Positions 25,389 through 32,280 of a stretch of 32,280 bases of DNA are shown here, one piece after another. Below the pieces are notes generated by a model. It was not told where the DNA came from and did no database searches. It worked only from the letters and a program-made list of their open reading frames with translations. Every line of letters begins with the position of its first letter. Position 1 is the first letter of the stretch. A program made the position numbers and the translations under genes. Origin of the DNA: Planctomycetaceae bacterium (GTDB lineage: Bacteria; Planctomycetota; Planctomycetia; Pirellulales; Lacipirellulaceae); assembly GCA_003233055.1 (NCBI GenBank), contig QIKP01000044.1, forward strand, positions 1-32,280. Reading direction: 5' to 3'.

Positions 25389-26194
25389 GCGGCAGCCCTT
25401 CGGGTTTCTCGGCAACGGCCATGGCGGCCCTCTTGTTGCCCTTCAATGAATGCGAGCAGTTGATTGACTTGCGGCACGAGCCGCTCGTTCCCTCGGAGCA
25501 CTTCTCGGGTGGCGTCGAGACCCACCTTTGAGCGATAGAGAAGCCGATGGGCTTCGGCGAGGGCGTCGATCACGTTGGGTTGAAAGTTGTTTCGCTTCAG
25601 CGCAACAATATTGATGCATCGGGGCCTTGCTGGCAGCCCTTCGCAAAGCATGTAGGGGGGAACGTCATGCAAAACCCGGCTCAAACCGCCGATGAAACTG
25701 TAACTGCCGATGGTGGTGTAATGATGAACCGCCACGCCACCGGAGATCGACGCATGGTCTTCGACATGGACGTGTCCGCCCAGCATGGTCCCGTTGGCAA
25801 TGATAATATGGCTTCCGAGCTTGCAGTCATGGGCAACGTGGGAGGTTGCCATCAGGAAGTTGTTGTCCCCGATTTGAGTGACGCCTTCTTCTTTTTCGGT
25901 GGCGCGATTGATGGTCACCCCTTCGCGAATCGTATTCCCATTGCCGATCACCACCTGGGTATCGCTGCCCGCATAACTGATGTCTTGTGGCTCGCCTCCG
26001 ATGACGGCCTGGGGATAGATCGTGTTGTCGCTCCCCAGGATCACATGTCCCATGAGCGTCACGCTGTTCATCACATGCGTTCCACGGCCAATTTTTACGT
26101 GAGGGCCAATGGTCGTGAAAGGACCAATCTCCACGTCGTGATCCAGTTCGGCGCGAGGATCAACCCAAGCGGTGGTGGCAATGCTAGTGGCCAT
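25385..26194 (-). CDS. lpxA: UDP-N-acetylglucosamine acyltransferase LpxA
   Basis: LpxA carries out the first acylation of lipid A synthesis, moving an acyl chain from ACP to UDP-GlcNAc (or its 3-amino form). The chain is a left-handed beta-helix built from hexapeptide repeats (VEIGPFTTIG, VKIGRGT, VVIGNGNTIREG), followed by a helical C-terminus (NVIDALAEAHRLLYRS). The catalytic His is in ATSHVAHDC (H122, with H119). IGGLSRVLHDVPPYML and the region ending in ALKRNNF match LpxA rather than other hexapeptide transferases. It has 269 residues. The start at 26194 is chosen to match the family N-terminus; an ATG at 26245, 6 bp after lpxC, would add 17 residues and cannot be excluded. Neither has a clear SD. 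Confidence 0.94.
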   Translation of the reverse strand: MATSIATTAWVDPRAELDHDVEIGPFTTIGPHVKIGRGTHVMNSVTLMGHVILGSDNTIYPQAVIGGEPQDISYAGSDTQVVIGNGNTIREGVTINRATEKEEGVTQIGDNNFLMATSHVAHDCKLGSHIIIANGTMLGGHVHVEDHASISGGVAVHHYTTIGSYSFIGGLSRVLHDVPPYMLCEGLPARPRCINIVALKRNNFQPNVIDALAEAHRLLYRSKVGLDATREVLRGNERLVPQVNQLLAFIEGQQEGRHGRCRETRRAAA

Positions 26195-26251
26195 GGCAGG
26201 TAGGGGGTCCGGGTTCAGGAAGTCAGGAGCCGCTCGCGGCCTCATGGAAGC

Positions 26252-27136
26252 TTATGCCGAGCGACGGCGCTGTTCGGCGTTTTGGTGATCGTGTTCAACG
26301 AGCGCTTCGGCAAGCGCGCCGTTGAGCTGGTGCCCACTTCGGTAAGCAACGATGTGTGCGACGACTGGGCGGCCCGTGAGCGCCAAATCACCTACCACAT
26401 CAAGCATCTTGTGCCTTACACATTCATCGGGAAAACGAAGGGGATTATCGATGGGGCCCGAACCGTCGAAAATCAACAGATCGCTATGCGATACTCGGGT
26501 CCCTTTGCCTTGCGCCACCATCGTCTCTGCCTCTTCACGGAGAAGAAAGGTTCGTGCTGGAGCGATTTCCAAACGAAACGCCTCCACCGAAATTTCAGCG
26601 GCAAAGGATTGACGTCCAATGGCATTATCTGGTCCGTAATCGAGGTGAAACTCGATCGAAAGGATATCTCGCTGCGTTGGCTGCGCTTCGATCCAATGGT
26701 CTTCATCACCGCAACGGATCGTCTTAGAAACGACGAGAGGCTGCGTGAGAGGGGGTTGCTCCACGATACCGGCGGAATCGAGCGCCTCGACGAACGGCGC
26801 ACTTGATCCATCACAACCAGGCATCTCCTCGGCAGTGACCCAAACCTCACAGTTGTCGATCTGGAGGCCCGCCAAGGCAGCCAGGACGTGCTCAATCATC
26901 TCGACCCGTGAGTCACCGCTTCGCAGCACCGTGCGACGTGCGAGGTCTTCCCGCAACGAGAGTTGGGCAGGAATACGAAGGGCAACGTCTTCGCCAGCCA
27001 TGGCCAAGAAAAAGGCGACGCCTGATTCAGGCGGGCCGGGCCGAAATTCGACCTGCACGTCTTGCCCGCTCCAGTAGCCAAAACCATTCACGGCAGCAGA
27101 GCGGGCGATCGTGCGCTGAGGGCGCAGTGGTATCAT
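26252..27136 (-). CDS. lpxC: UDP-3-O-acyl-N-acetylglucosamine deacetylase LpxC
   Basis: LpxC is the committed zinc-dependent step of lipid A synthesis. Zinc ligands and catalytic residues are visible: E82-H83 in VEMIEHVLAAL, H242 and D246 in CVRHKMLDVVGDL, and H269 in SGHQLNGAL. DGSSAPFV and PARTFLL are also typical. It has 294 residues, slightly shorter than the usual 305. LpxC starts at ATG 27136. It is flanked by the ompH-like gene upstream (134-bp gap holding a strong hairpin) and lpxA downstream in the same direction. This points to a lipid A and outer-membrane synthesis operon. Confidence 0.96.
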   Translation of the reverse strand: MIPLRPQRTIARSAAVNGFGYWSGQDVQVEFRPGPPESGVAFFLAMAGEDVALRIPAQLSLREDLARRTVLRSGDSRVEMIEHVLAALAGLQIDNCEVWVTAEEMPGCDGSSAPFVEALDSAGIVEQPPLTQPLVVSKTIRCGDEDHWIEAQPTQRDILSIEFHLDYGPDNAIGRQSFAAEISVEAFRLEIAPARTFLLREEAETMVAQGKGTRVSHSDLLIFDGSGPIDNPLRFPDECVRHKMLDVVGDLALTGRPVVAHIVAYRSGHQLNGALAEALVEHDHQNAEQRRRSA

Positions 27137-27222
27137 CGACGGGGAGCTCCCAAGCGGACGTGGCGTCCAGGGCGGAAACGGATGGGGGACAGAGCGATTA
27201 GAAGCGATCTTGATCGGTTGCC

Positions 27223-27251
27223 GGACGCCGCGCGCAAAGCGCGCGGCGTTC
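27223..27251. repeat. Very GC-rich hairpin between ompH-like and lpxC genes
   Basis: GACGCCGCGCGC-AAA-GCGCGCGGCGTT forms about a 12-13-bp stem with a 3-nt loop. There is no T-run on the transcribed strand, so it is more likely an mRNA-stabilising or REP-like element than a terminator. It sits about 20 bp past the ompH-like stop. Confidence 0.75.
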
Positions 27252-27270
27252 CGAGGAACCGATGCAGCGA

Positions 27271-27900
27271 CTACTGACGTGGCTGAGCGCCAGCGCCCGG
27301 ATTCGTGCTTACGCGAGGGGAGGTACCCCGATTGACAATCGCCAGGATATCGCGAGTGATATCGATACTGTTCTCGAAAACCACAGGCTTGTTGATATCC
27401 TTGAGGACATCGTTCTGCTTGTGAGGGTCTGGCTTGTTGCCATTGAATCGAAGTACCAATCCGATTTTTCGTTCCTTGGCGTACTTGCCAATCTCGTAGC
27501 TGATCTGCTGATAAGTCTGGAAATAGACCGTCGATTCGCGTTGCATCAAGTCTTTGCGAAGCCGATCCATCTCCAGATTGAACCCAGCCTTGGCCGAGGC
27601 CAAGTCGTCATCGGCCTTCTTGTACTCAGGCGTTCCAACGTTGTATTGGCCCAGCTTCTCCTGCATCTTGCCAATGTTATCCCGCTTTCCCTTGAGCTGC
27701 TGCTCAATGCCTTGCATCTCTTTCTTCATACTCTCCATCGTCGCAAGGAACGATTTGTGCTCTTTAAATATGTAACTTACGTCGACCACCGCGATTCCGA
27801 AGCTCGGGGCGTTGGCAGCCTCGGGGTGTTGAGCTTGAACGGGGGCGCAGGCGGCGCCAATCAATAACGTGGCCGTGACGGCCATGATTAGAATCTTCAC
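27271..27900 (-). CDS. OmpH/Skp-family periplasmic chaperone
   Basis: Skp-type proteins hold unfolded outer-membrane proteins in the periplasm. The 209-residue chain starts with a signal peptide (about 1-23, ending VQA), then a short beta strand (GIAVVDVSYIFKEH) typical of OmpH. A long coiled-coil follows with many Lys/Glu/Gln (ESMKKEMQGIEQQLKGKRD), then a C-terminal beta part (IGLVLRFNGN) and a disordered tail. The GTG start has a strong AAGGAG 7 nt upstream. It is the first gene of the run skp-lpxC-lpxA-dehydrogenase. BamA and LpxD, often nearby in other bacteria, are not in this window. Confidence 0.87.
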   Translation of the reverse strand: MKILIMAVTATLLIGAACAPVQAQHPEAANAPSFGIAVVDVSYIFKEHKSFLATMESMKKEMQGIEQQLKGKRDNIGKMQEKLGQYNVGTPEYKKADDDLASAKAGFNLEMDRLRKDLMQRESTVYFQTYQQISYEIGKYAKERKIGLVLRFNGNKPDPHKQNDVLKDINKPVVFENSIDITRDILAIVNRGTSPRVSTNPGAGAQPRQ

Positions 27901-28313
27901 GTCAGCACTCCTTGCCGATAGAGGTCATCCTTGACCAGGGTGAATAACCCCCAAACTGGGTCGAATGTTGCCAGCCGGGGGAGTCAAGCGGGCGGTATTG
28001 TGCCGGGAAGAGGGCTGCGAGTAAAGGCCATTTGTCGAGAACTTTCGAAGGATTTTTTCTCCGGGCTGATTTGGCCCGAATTTCCGGCACGAAAAGCCAA
28101 GGTAAACGGCGTGTCGCTGGGGCCTGCTTCGAAGGGGAGCTGGCTCCTAGGGTTGCTCCTGCTGTTGTGCCCATTTCCCCACGGGAAGGTCGTGAAATCC
28201 TCCGGCCGCAGGGGCTCGCGGAGAGGCTCTCCGTGGTACGATACCGCTGCGCCGTTCGTCCTGGTTCGTCCTCATTTTCCAATCCAATCCAACTACCGCT
28301 CTGGAGACCTCGG
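27901..28313. other. 413-bp gap between divergent genes
   Basis: This gap should carry the promoters of the lipid A operon (minus) and the methyltransferase-like gene (plus). No confident sigma-70 box, terminator or RNA was seen. Confidence 0.4.
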
Positions 28314-29087
28314 ATGTCTTCCCGATGGATTGCTGCCCTTCTGTTGATTGGTTGGGTGGCGGGGCCCAGTCTGGCTTGGGCGGCCCCCTCCACCCAAACA
28401 GACCCCGCCCAATCGACCGAAAGTGTCAAGCCAGGCATCAATGCCCCTTATCTCGACCCGGAGCTCGACATCGACGAGTGGATCGGGCGATTTGAGGTCG
28501 AGAGCCGGGAAGTCTACCGGCACCGAAAGCCCATTCTCGAAGCGATCGGGCTGAAGCGGGGCGACCGAGTGGCGGACATCGGCTCGGGAACGGGGCTCTT
28601 CGTCGAACCTTTTTCCGAAGCGGTCGGCGTCGAGGGCTGGGTCTTCGCTCTAGACATTGCCCCAAGGTTCGTCGAACGTGTTGGAGCGATTGCCGAACTC
28701 AAGCACCTTCGCAACGTCACGCCGGTCCTCACGGGGCAAGACGAGCTCCGGATCCCGCCGCGAAGCGTCGATGTCGCGTTCGTCTGTCATGTCTACCATC
28801 ACTTTGAGTTTCCTGCCGCAACGCTCGCGTCGATTCGAGAAGCACTCAAGCCGGGCGGTACCTTCGTGGTTGTCGACTTTGAAAGGAAACCGGGAGACTC
28901 TCGTCCGTGGATACTCGACCATGTGCGGGCAGGCAAAGGGGTGGTACGAAAAGAGATCGAAACATCGGGGTTCCGTTTCGTAGAAGAAGTGGGCATCCCT
29001 GGGCTTAGCGAGAGTTACTTTCTGCGATTTCGCAAACCAGGCTGCCAGAAACCAGGATGCCGGAAACTAGGCTGCCAGAAGCCATGA
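28314..29087 (+). CDS. Exported class I SAM-methyltransferase-fold protein
   Basis: Residues 1-23 are a signal peptide (hydrophobic core, AWA before APS). The rest is a class I methyltransferase fold: motif I VADIGSGTG at 86-94, an acidic residue in ALDIAP (D114), and GGTFVVVDFE near 181-190. SAM is normally cytoplasmic, so an exported methyltransferase is odd. It may be a moonlighting or binding protein, or the hydrophobic region may be a membrane anchor with the domain on an unexpected side. The C-terminus ends in three KPGC(Q/R)-type pentapeptides produced by a 15-bp tandem repeat. The ATG at 28314 has GGAG 7 nt upstream. Its stop overlaps the start of the permease gene by ATGA. Confidence 0.8.
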   Translation: MSSRWIAALLLIGWVAGPSLAWAAPSTQTDPAQSTESVKPGINAPYLDPELDIDEWIGRFEVESREVYRHRKPILEAIGLKRGDRVADIGSGTGLFVEPFSEAVGVEGWVFALDIAPRFVERVGAIAELKHLRNVTPVLTGQDELRIPPRSVDVAFVCHVYHHFEFPAATLASIREALKPGGTFVVVDFERKPGDSRPWILDHVRAGKGVVRKEIETSGFRFVEEVGIPGLSESYFLRFRKPGCQKPGCRKLGCQKP

Positions 29088-29100
29088 TGCCAGAAACCGA
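29033..29100. repeat. 15-bp tandem repeat bridging two overlapping genes
   Basis: Four full copies start at 29033, 29048, 29063 and 29078, and an 8-base part copy at 29093. The unit is GAAACCAGGCTGCCA with 1-4 changes per copy. The repeats encode the methyltransferase's Cys-rich end, contain its TGA stop (29085-29087), and extend into the permease N-terminus. Confidence 0.85.
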
Positions 29101-30430
29101 CGAAAAGCCGCTCGGGGAGGCTTCGCTCACGGCGCTGGTAGTGGCGAGCATGGTCGGGTCGGGGGCGTTCGTCACGAGTGGGTACGCCCTTGCCGATCTC
29201 AAGGAGCCTTGGCTCGTGATGGTTGCTTGGGCCGTCGGTGGGGTCATCGCGCTCTGCGGAGCGAAAAGCTATGGGCTACTCGTGACCGCGCTGACCGAGA
29301 GTGGCGGGGAGTATCTCTTTCTCTCGCGGTTGGTTCATCCGGCAGCCGGCTTCCTGGGTGGGTGGGTCTCGTTGCTCGCCGGTTTTACAGGGGCTGGTGC
29401 CTTGGCAGCAATGACGTTCGAGTCGTACGCCTTGTCCGAATCGCTCCGCCCAGCGTGGCTCCCGGACGGCACCCTGGCGATCGCTCTCGTCCTAGCAGCG
29501 ACATTGGTCCATGCGTTTCGAACCAAGGCAGGGGCACGCGGCCAAACCATGGTCGTGGTGGTGAAGCTCACGCTGCTTGCCGCGTTCGTCGTCTGGGGTT
29601 TTTGGTGTTGGGATGCTTGGAAAGGGGGCCCACCACTGCCCCTCGTCGGCGACGATGAGGGGACCTTGTTGTACCGCTTTGCGACAACCGTCATGTGGAT
29701 CTCGCTCAGCTATAGCGGGTTCAATGCGGCGGTTTACGTTGCGAGTGAAGCTCGTGGCGGAGCCCCAGCGGTCTCGCGTGCCATGGTGCGAGCGACGGCC
29801 GCTGTGACGGTGCTCTACCTGCTGCTCAACGCGATCTTTCTCTTTGGACCGACTGCGACCGAAGTGGCGGGCAAAAAGGAGGTGGCGATCATCGCCGCCC
29901 AGGCGGTCGCCGGGCCGTGGTTTGCCATGCTTGCACGGGTTGCCATTTCGATCGGATTGGCGAGCAGCGTGTCGTCCGTATTGATGGCCGGCCCGCGCGT
30001 TTATGCCAAAATGGCACAAGATGGGCTCTTTCCCAAGATGTTCGGGTCCGACTCGTCACCCCCAACGAGGTTGGTCGTTCTCCAGGGGGTCGCTATTGCG
30101 ATCGTCGTCCTCACCGTTGGCCTTCCCAAACTTCTCTCGTACTTAGGGCTCACGCTTTCCCTCTCTGCCGCCGCTACCGTTAGCACGCTCTTCGGATTGA
30201 AGGCATTGGCGACGAGGTCTGGCAGCGAACCACCCTGGGGCAAGTCGCTCGCCTATCCGGTGGTTCCCGCGATCTACATTGCCGCAACCCTCGTCATCGC
30301 AGCAATTTCTGCACGAAGACAACCTGGCCAGGCGACCGCGACTTTGGTGACCTTCGCCCTGGGGTTCGTGGCGTACTTGGTCTGGCAGCGCGTGGTAAAA
30401 AACGGCAGACCGACGATCGAAGAAGCGTAG
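29084..30430 (+). CDS. APC-superfamily amino-acid permease
   Basis: The protein of about 448 residues has a hydrophobic pattern of some 12 TM helices. The first carries the transporter motif SMVGSGAFVTSG (unwound helix 1), followed by ESGGEYLFLSRLVHPAAGFLGGW, typical of the basic-amino-acid antiporter and AdiC-like branch. The substrate cannot be told. Starts at 29084 or 29087 (ATGATG) are taken because 29084 overlaps the preceding TGA. An earlier ATG at 29057 would add nine residues encoded entirely by the 15-bp repeat. The pair with the methyltransferase-like gene looks translationally coupled. The 3' end also lies in a 20-bp tandem repeat. Confidence 0.9.
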   Translation: MMPETDEKPLGEASLTALVVASMVGSGAFVTSGYALADLKEPWLVMVAWAVGGVIALCGAKSYGLLVTALTESGGEYLFLSRLVHPAAGFLGGWVSLLAGFTGAGALAAMTFESYALSESLRPAWLPDGTLAIALVLAATLVHAFRTKAGARGQTMVVVVKLTLLAAFVVWGFWCWDAWKGGPPLPLVGDDEGTLLYRFATTVMWISLSYSGFNAAVYVASEARGGAPAVSRAMVRATAAVTVLYLLLNAIFLFGPTATEVAGKKEVAIIAAQAVAGPWFAMLARVAISIGLASSVSSVLMAGPRVYAKMAQDGLFPKMFGSDSSPPTRLVVLQGVAIAIVVLTVGLPKLLSYLGLTLSLSAAATVSTLFGLKALATRSGSEPPWGKSLAYPVVPAIYIAATLVIAAISARRQPGQATATLVTFALGFVAYLVWQRVVKNGRPTIEEA

Positions 30431-30484
30431 CCCATGGACTCGCGGCGTAGCTCATGGACTCGAGGCGTAGCTCGTGGGTCACTT
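30425..30484. repeat. 20-bp tandem repeat over the permease stop
   Basis: Copies begin at 30425, 30445 and 30465. The first two match at 18 of 20 positions and the third is more diverged. The GCGTAG core, containing the permease's TAG stop (30428-30430), is kept in all three. Confidence 0.85.
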
Positions 30485-30499
30485 GTCGGCTTCGATCAA

Positions 30500-31909
30500 T
30501 CAGTACGCACCCTCTTGCTTGAGCACCACGAACAGCGTGCGGCAAAGAATTTTGAGGTCCATCAGCAGGGACCAATCACGGATGTACTGATGGTCGAACC
30601 GGATGCGGCCTTCCATCTTGTCGAGCGTTTCGGTTTCGCCCCGGAAGCCCATCACCTGCGCCAGCCCAGTGATGCCTGGCTTCACTTTGTGACGAAGCAT
30701 GTAGCCGTCGATCAACGAGCGGTACTGTTCGTTGTGAGCCGTGGCGTGGGGACGGGGGCCGACGAGCGACATCGATCCGTCGAGGACGTTAAAAAGCTGG
30801 GGTAATTCGTCGAGCGAAGTCCGGCGGAGCAAGGCACCGACGCGAGTGATGCGTTGATCGTTCTTCGTCGCCTGCTTGAATTCTTCGCTATTGTCGCAGA
30901 AGGTCATGCTCCGGAACTTCCAGACACGGATTTCCCGACCGTCGAGTCCGTACCGTTTCTGTCGAAAGAAGACTGGACCGCGAGAGGTCGCCTTCACGAC
31001 GGCGGCTACAACCAGCATCGGCAGGGCGAACAGTAACAAGCACAAGAGGCCGAGCGTGAGGTCGGCGACACGTTTGAGCAAGCCATCCACCCCGTAGAGT
31101 GGGTTCTCAAAGACGCTCACCACCGGTAGGCCGTTGATGCTGGTCCAACGAGCATGAAGCAACTCGAAGACGAAAAAATCGGGGACGATGTAAACACTGG
31201 CGGTCGTGTCGCCCAGTTCGGAGAGGAGGCCCTGAATCCGTTTTTCCGCCCGCATGGGGAAGGTAATGTAGACGATGTCGATCGAGCCACGCTTGGCCGC
31301 TTCGACCAGTTCCACGAGGGAGCCACCCCGTTTGCCCACTTCGGTCGGCAGGGCTGTGGTCCGTTCTTCCGGGCGATCGTCATAGAATCCGGCCGCGCGA
31401 AGTCCAAGCTCCGGAGCCGAATTCAGGTTGCGAGCCAGTTGCACGCCAAGTTCATTCACGCCGCAAATGGCGACGCTGCGCGTGTTGAACCCACGAGCAC
31501 GAAACTGCTGTTGCAATTTTCGCAAAACGATACGAGCAGCAAGCAACGCGAGGGGAGTGAGGATCACCCAACCTAACTTCGTGGCATAGGTCATACGGGC
31601 GTTGTAGGTGGTGAGCATTCCGAGCCCGAGCAACGTTGGCACGGCGTAGGTCCAGGTCAGGAGAATGCAAGTCAGTTCTCGCTGGAGCCTTGCCCCGCGC
31701 CAGCTTCGGTAAAGACCGCTCAGCTCGGCAACTGCGTGGTGAACCAGGATGGCAGCAGCCGACAGGGCGAGCCACTCGTTCGTGCCAACACCTGGCGTGA
31801 ACCCGAGAGCCCAAATCAAGCAGCTGGCGATCACCGCACCATCGACGGCACGATGGACCCCACTAGCGGGCGAATTCTGTTGCGGGATTCCTTCGGAAAC
31901 AGGCGACAT
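30500..31909 (-). CDS. wcaJ: Polyisoprenyl-phosphate hexose-1-phosphate transferase (WcaJ type)
   Basis: These enzymes start exopolysaccharide synthesis by moving a sugar phosphate (often glucose) from UDP-sugar to undecaprenyl phosphate. The 469-residue chain fits the long WcaJ form: four N-terminal TM helices (about residues 20-160), a CoA-binding-like Rossmann domain (AICGVNELGVQLARNL), a fifth membrane helix (LLCLLLFALPMLVVA), and the catalytic domain. Family motifs are VFFRQKRYGLDG, VWKFRSM, TSLDELPQLFNVL, SLVGPRPHA and KPGITGLAQV. The ATG at 31909 matches the usual N-terminus; the open frame continues 85 codons further up without family resemblance. The start lacks a good SD. It is convergent with the permease gene. 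The sugar is not determinable from sequence. Confidence 0.93.
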   Translation of the reverse strand: MSPVSEGIPQQNSPASGVHRAVDGAVIASCLIWALGFTPGVGTNEWLALSAAAILVHHAVAELSGLYRSWRGARLQRELTCILLTWTYAVPTLLGLGMLTTYNARMTYATKLGWVILTPLALLAARIVLRKLQQQFRARGFNTRSVAICGVNELGVQLARNLNSAPELGLRAAGFYDDRPEERTTALPTEVGKRGGSLVELVEAAKRGSIDIVYITFPMRAEKRIQGLLSELGDTTASVYIVPDFFVFELLHARWTSINGLPVVSVFENPLYGVDGLLKRVADLTLGLLCLLLFALPMLVVAAVVKATSRGPVFFRQKRYGLDGREIRVWKFRSMTFCDNSEEFKQATKNDQRITRVGALLRRTSLDELPQLFNVLDGSMSLVGPRPHATAHNEQYRSLIDGYMLRHKVKPGITGLAQVMGFRGETETLDKMEGRIRFDHQYIRDWSLLMDLKILCRTLFVVLKQEGAY

Positions 31910-32248
31910 GCGGGCAATCCGGGAGGGGCAAGGTAAAGGGAGGGTTCGCGACAAGGATAGGCAACAGCAACCATCGTGCCGATGGCTCCCATCCGAGGTT
32001 TTTCGGGGTAGGAGCGGGGGCGCGTGGCGTTTTCGCAACGCGCATGTTGCTCCTTGAGGCGAAGAGCCGTTGAGCCAATTTCCGTGGTTCATGGGAACTT
32101 CAGGGTACGCCGGTGCGTCGAAGTGGCGTATGTTGGGGGCTTGCGCGGCGATCCCCAACGTCACGCAAGCCCCTGGCCGCTGAAGCGGCCTCGCTACGGG
32201 GCCTTTGGAACATCGATTTGGAACATCGAGGAGCTATTGGCTACTTTT
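31910..32248. other. Divergent upstream region at right edge
   Basis: No gene is supported in these 339 bp. It contains GCCGC-TGAA-GCGGC (32176-32189), the reverse complement of the element at 11383-11396. It also has a perfect 13-bp direct repeat TTTGGAACATCGA (32204-32216 and 32217-32229) just before a GAGGAG stretch. Confidence 0.45.
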
Positions 32249-32280
32249 ATGAAAAAATTATTTCGCTCCCTCCGTTTTCC
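32249..32280 (+). CDS. Possible start of a further gene, cut by the window edge
   Basis: ATG at 32249 opens a frame reading MKKLFRSLRF, a basic start as in exported or membrane proteins. GAGGAG lies 15 nt upstream, somewhat far. Only ten codons are visible, so no function can be given. Confidence 0.3.
   Translation, partial: MKKLFRSLRF

Noticed and set aside
28032..28313. 94-codon upstream extension of the methyltransferase-like protein
   Set aside because: It would bury the signal peptide; GGAG 7 nt before ATG 28314 supports the shorter form.
29033..29100. Repeat array as a CRISPR
   Set aside because: Units are contiguous and only 15 bp, with no spacers or cas genes; the same holds for the other tandem repeats.

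Overview
The window looks like chromosomal DNA from a planctomycete, most likely of the Pirellula/Blastopirellula group (Pirellulales). This is inferred from gene content, not from a marker comparison. The indicators are a BBP7-type outer-membrane barrel protein, a TadE/TadG/TadE cluster preceded by a small HAMP-like membrane protein, an EF-Ts with an altered core motif, secreted proteins of lineage-restricted type, a Gram-negative lipid A cluster, GC-rich loose gene packing, and frequent GTG starts. Start codons were placed where protein homology and Shine-Dalgarno (SD) spacing agree, so several genes begin downstream of the longest possible reading frame.

Layout. 1-6.7 kb: glycogen branching enzyme (glgB, minus strand), an RNase H-fold protein missing catalytic residues, glutamine-dependent NAD+ synthetase (nadE), and GAR formyltransferase (purN). 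6.7-9.9 kb: a long leader with a candidate promoter, then a two-TM/HAMP-like protein, TadE-like, TadG-like (vWA) and a second TadE-like protein. 9.9-12.3 kb: an exported nickel superoxide dismutase carrying a C-terminal heavy-metal-binding module, a secreted protein with an almost purely acidic repeat region, and a nitroreductase. 12.6-16.0 kb: the translation cluster rpsB-tsf-pyrH-frr. 16.2-20.6 kb: a duplicated parvulin/SurA-like protein, an AlaC-like aminotransferase, and a solitary ParA-type ATPase. 20.9-24.2 kb: the BBP7 protein, a TPR protein, and a small membrane protein. 24.3-27.9 kb (minus strand): an envelope operon ompH/skp-like, lpxC, lpxA and a Gfo/Idh/MocA dehydrogenase that overlaps lpxA by 4 bp. 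28.3-32.3 kb: an exported methyltransferase-fold protein overlapping an APC-family permease, a WcaJ-type polyisoprenyl-phosphate sugar transferase, and the first codons of a possible further gene at the edge.

Working together: skp-lpxC-lpxA plus the dehydrogenase suggests outer-membrane and lipid A synthesis, possibly with a 3-amino-modified UDP-GlcNAc precursor. WcaJ would start exopolysaccharide synthesis, and the BBP7 protein and parvulin-like chaperone fit the same envelope theme. The other clusters are housekeeping.

The most unusual features are: (1) the Ni-SOD whose signal-peptide cleavage would directly expose the metal-binding N-terminal His, fused to a Cys-rich metal module and His tail; (2) a recurrent pattern in which gene 3' ends sit in short (14-20 bp), imperfect tandem repeats of unrelated sequence, often duplicating the stop codon and in one case spanning the junction of two overlapping genes; (3) dispersed palindromes, also mostly at 3' ends. 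No CRISPR array, insertion sequence, prophage, tRNA or rRNA gene was seen.
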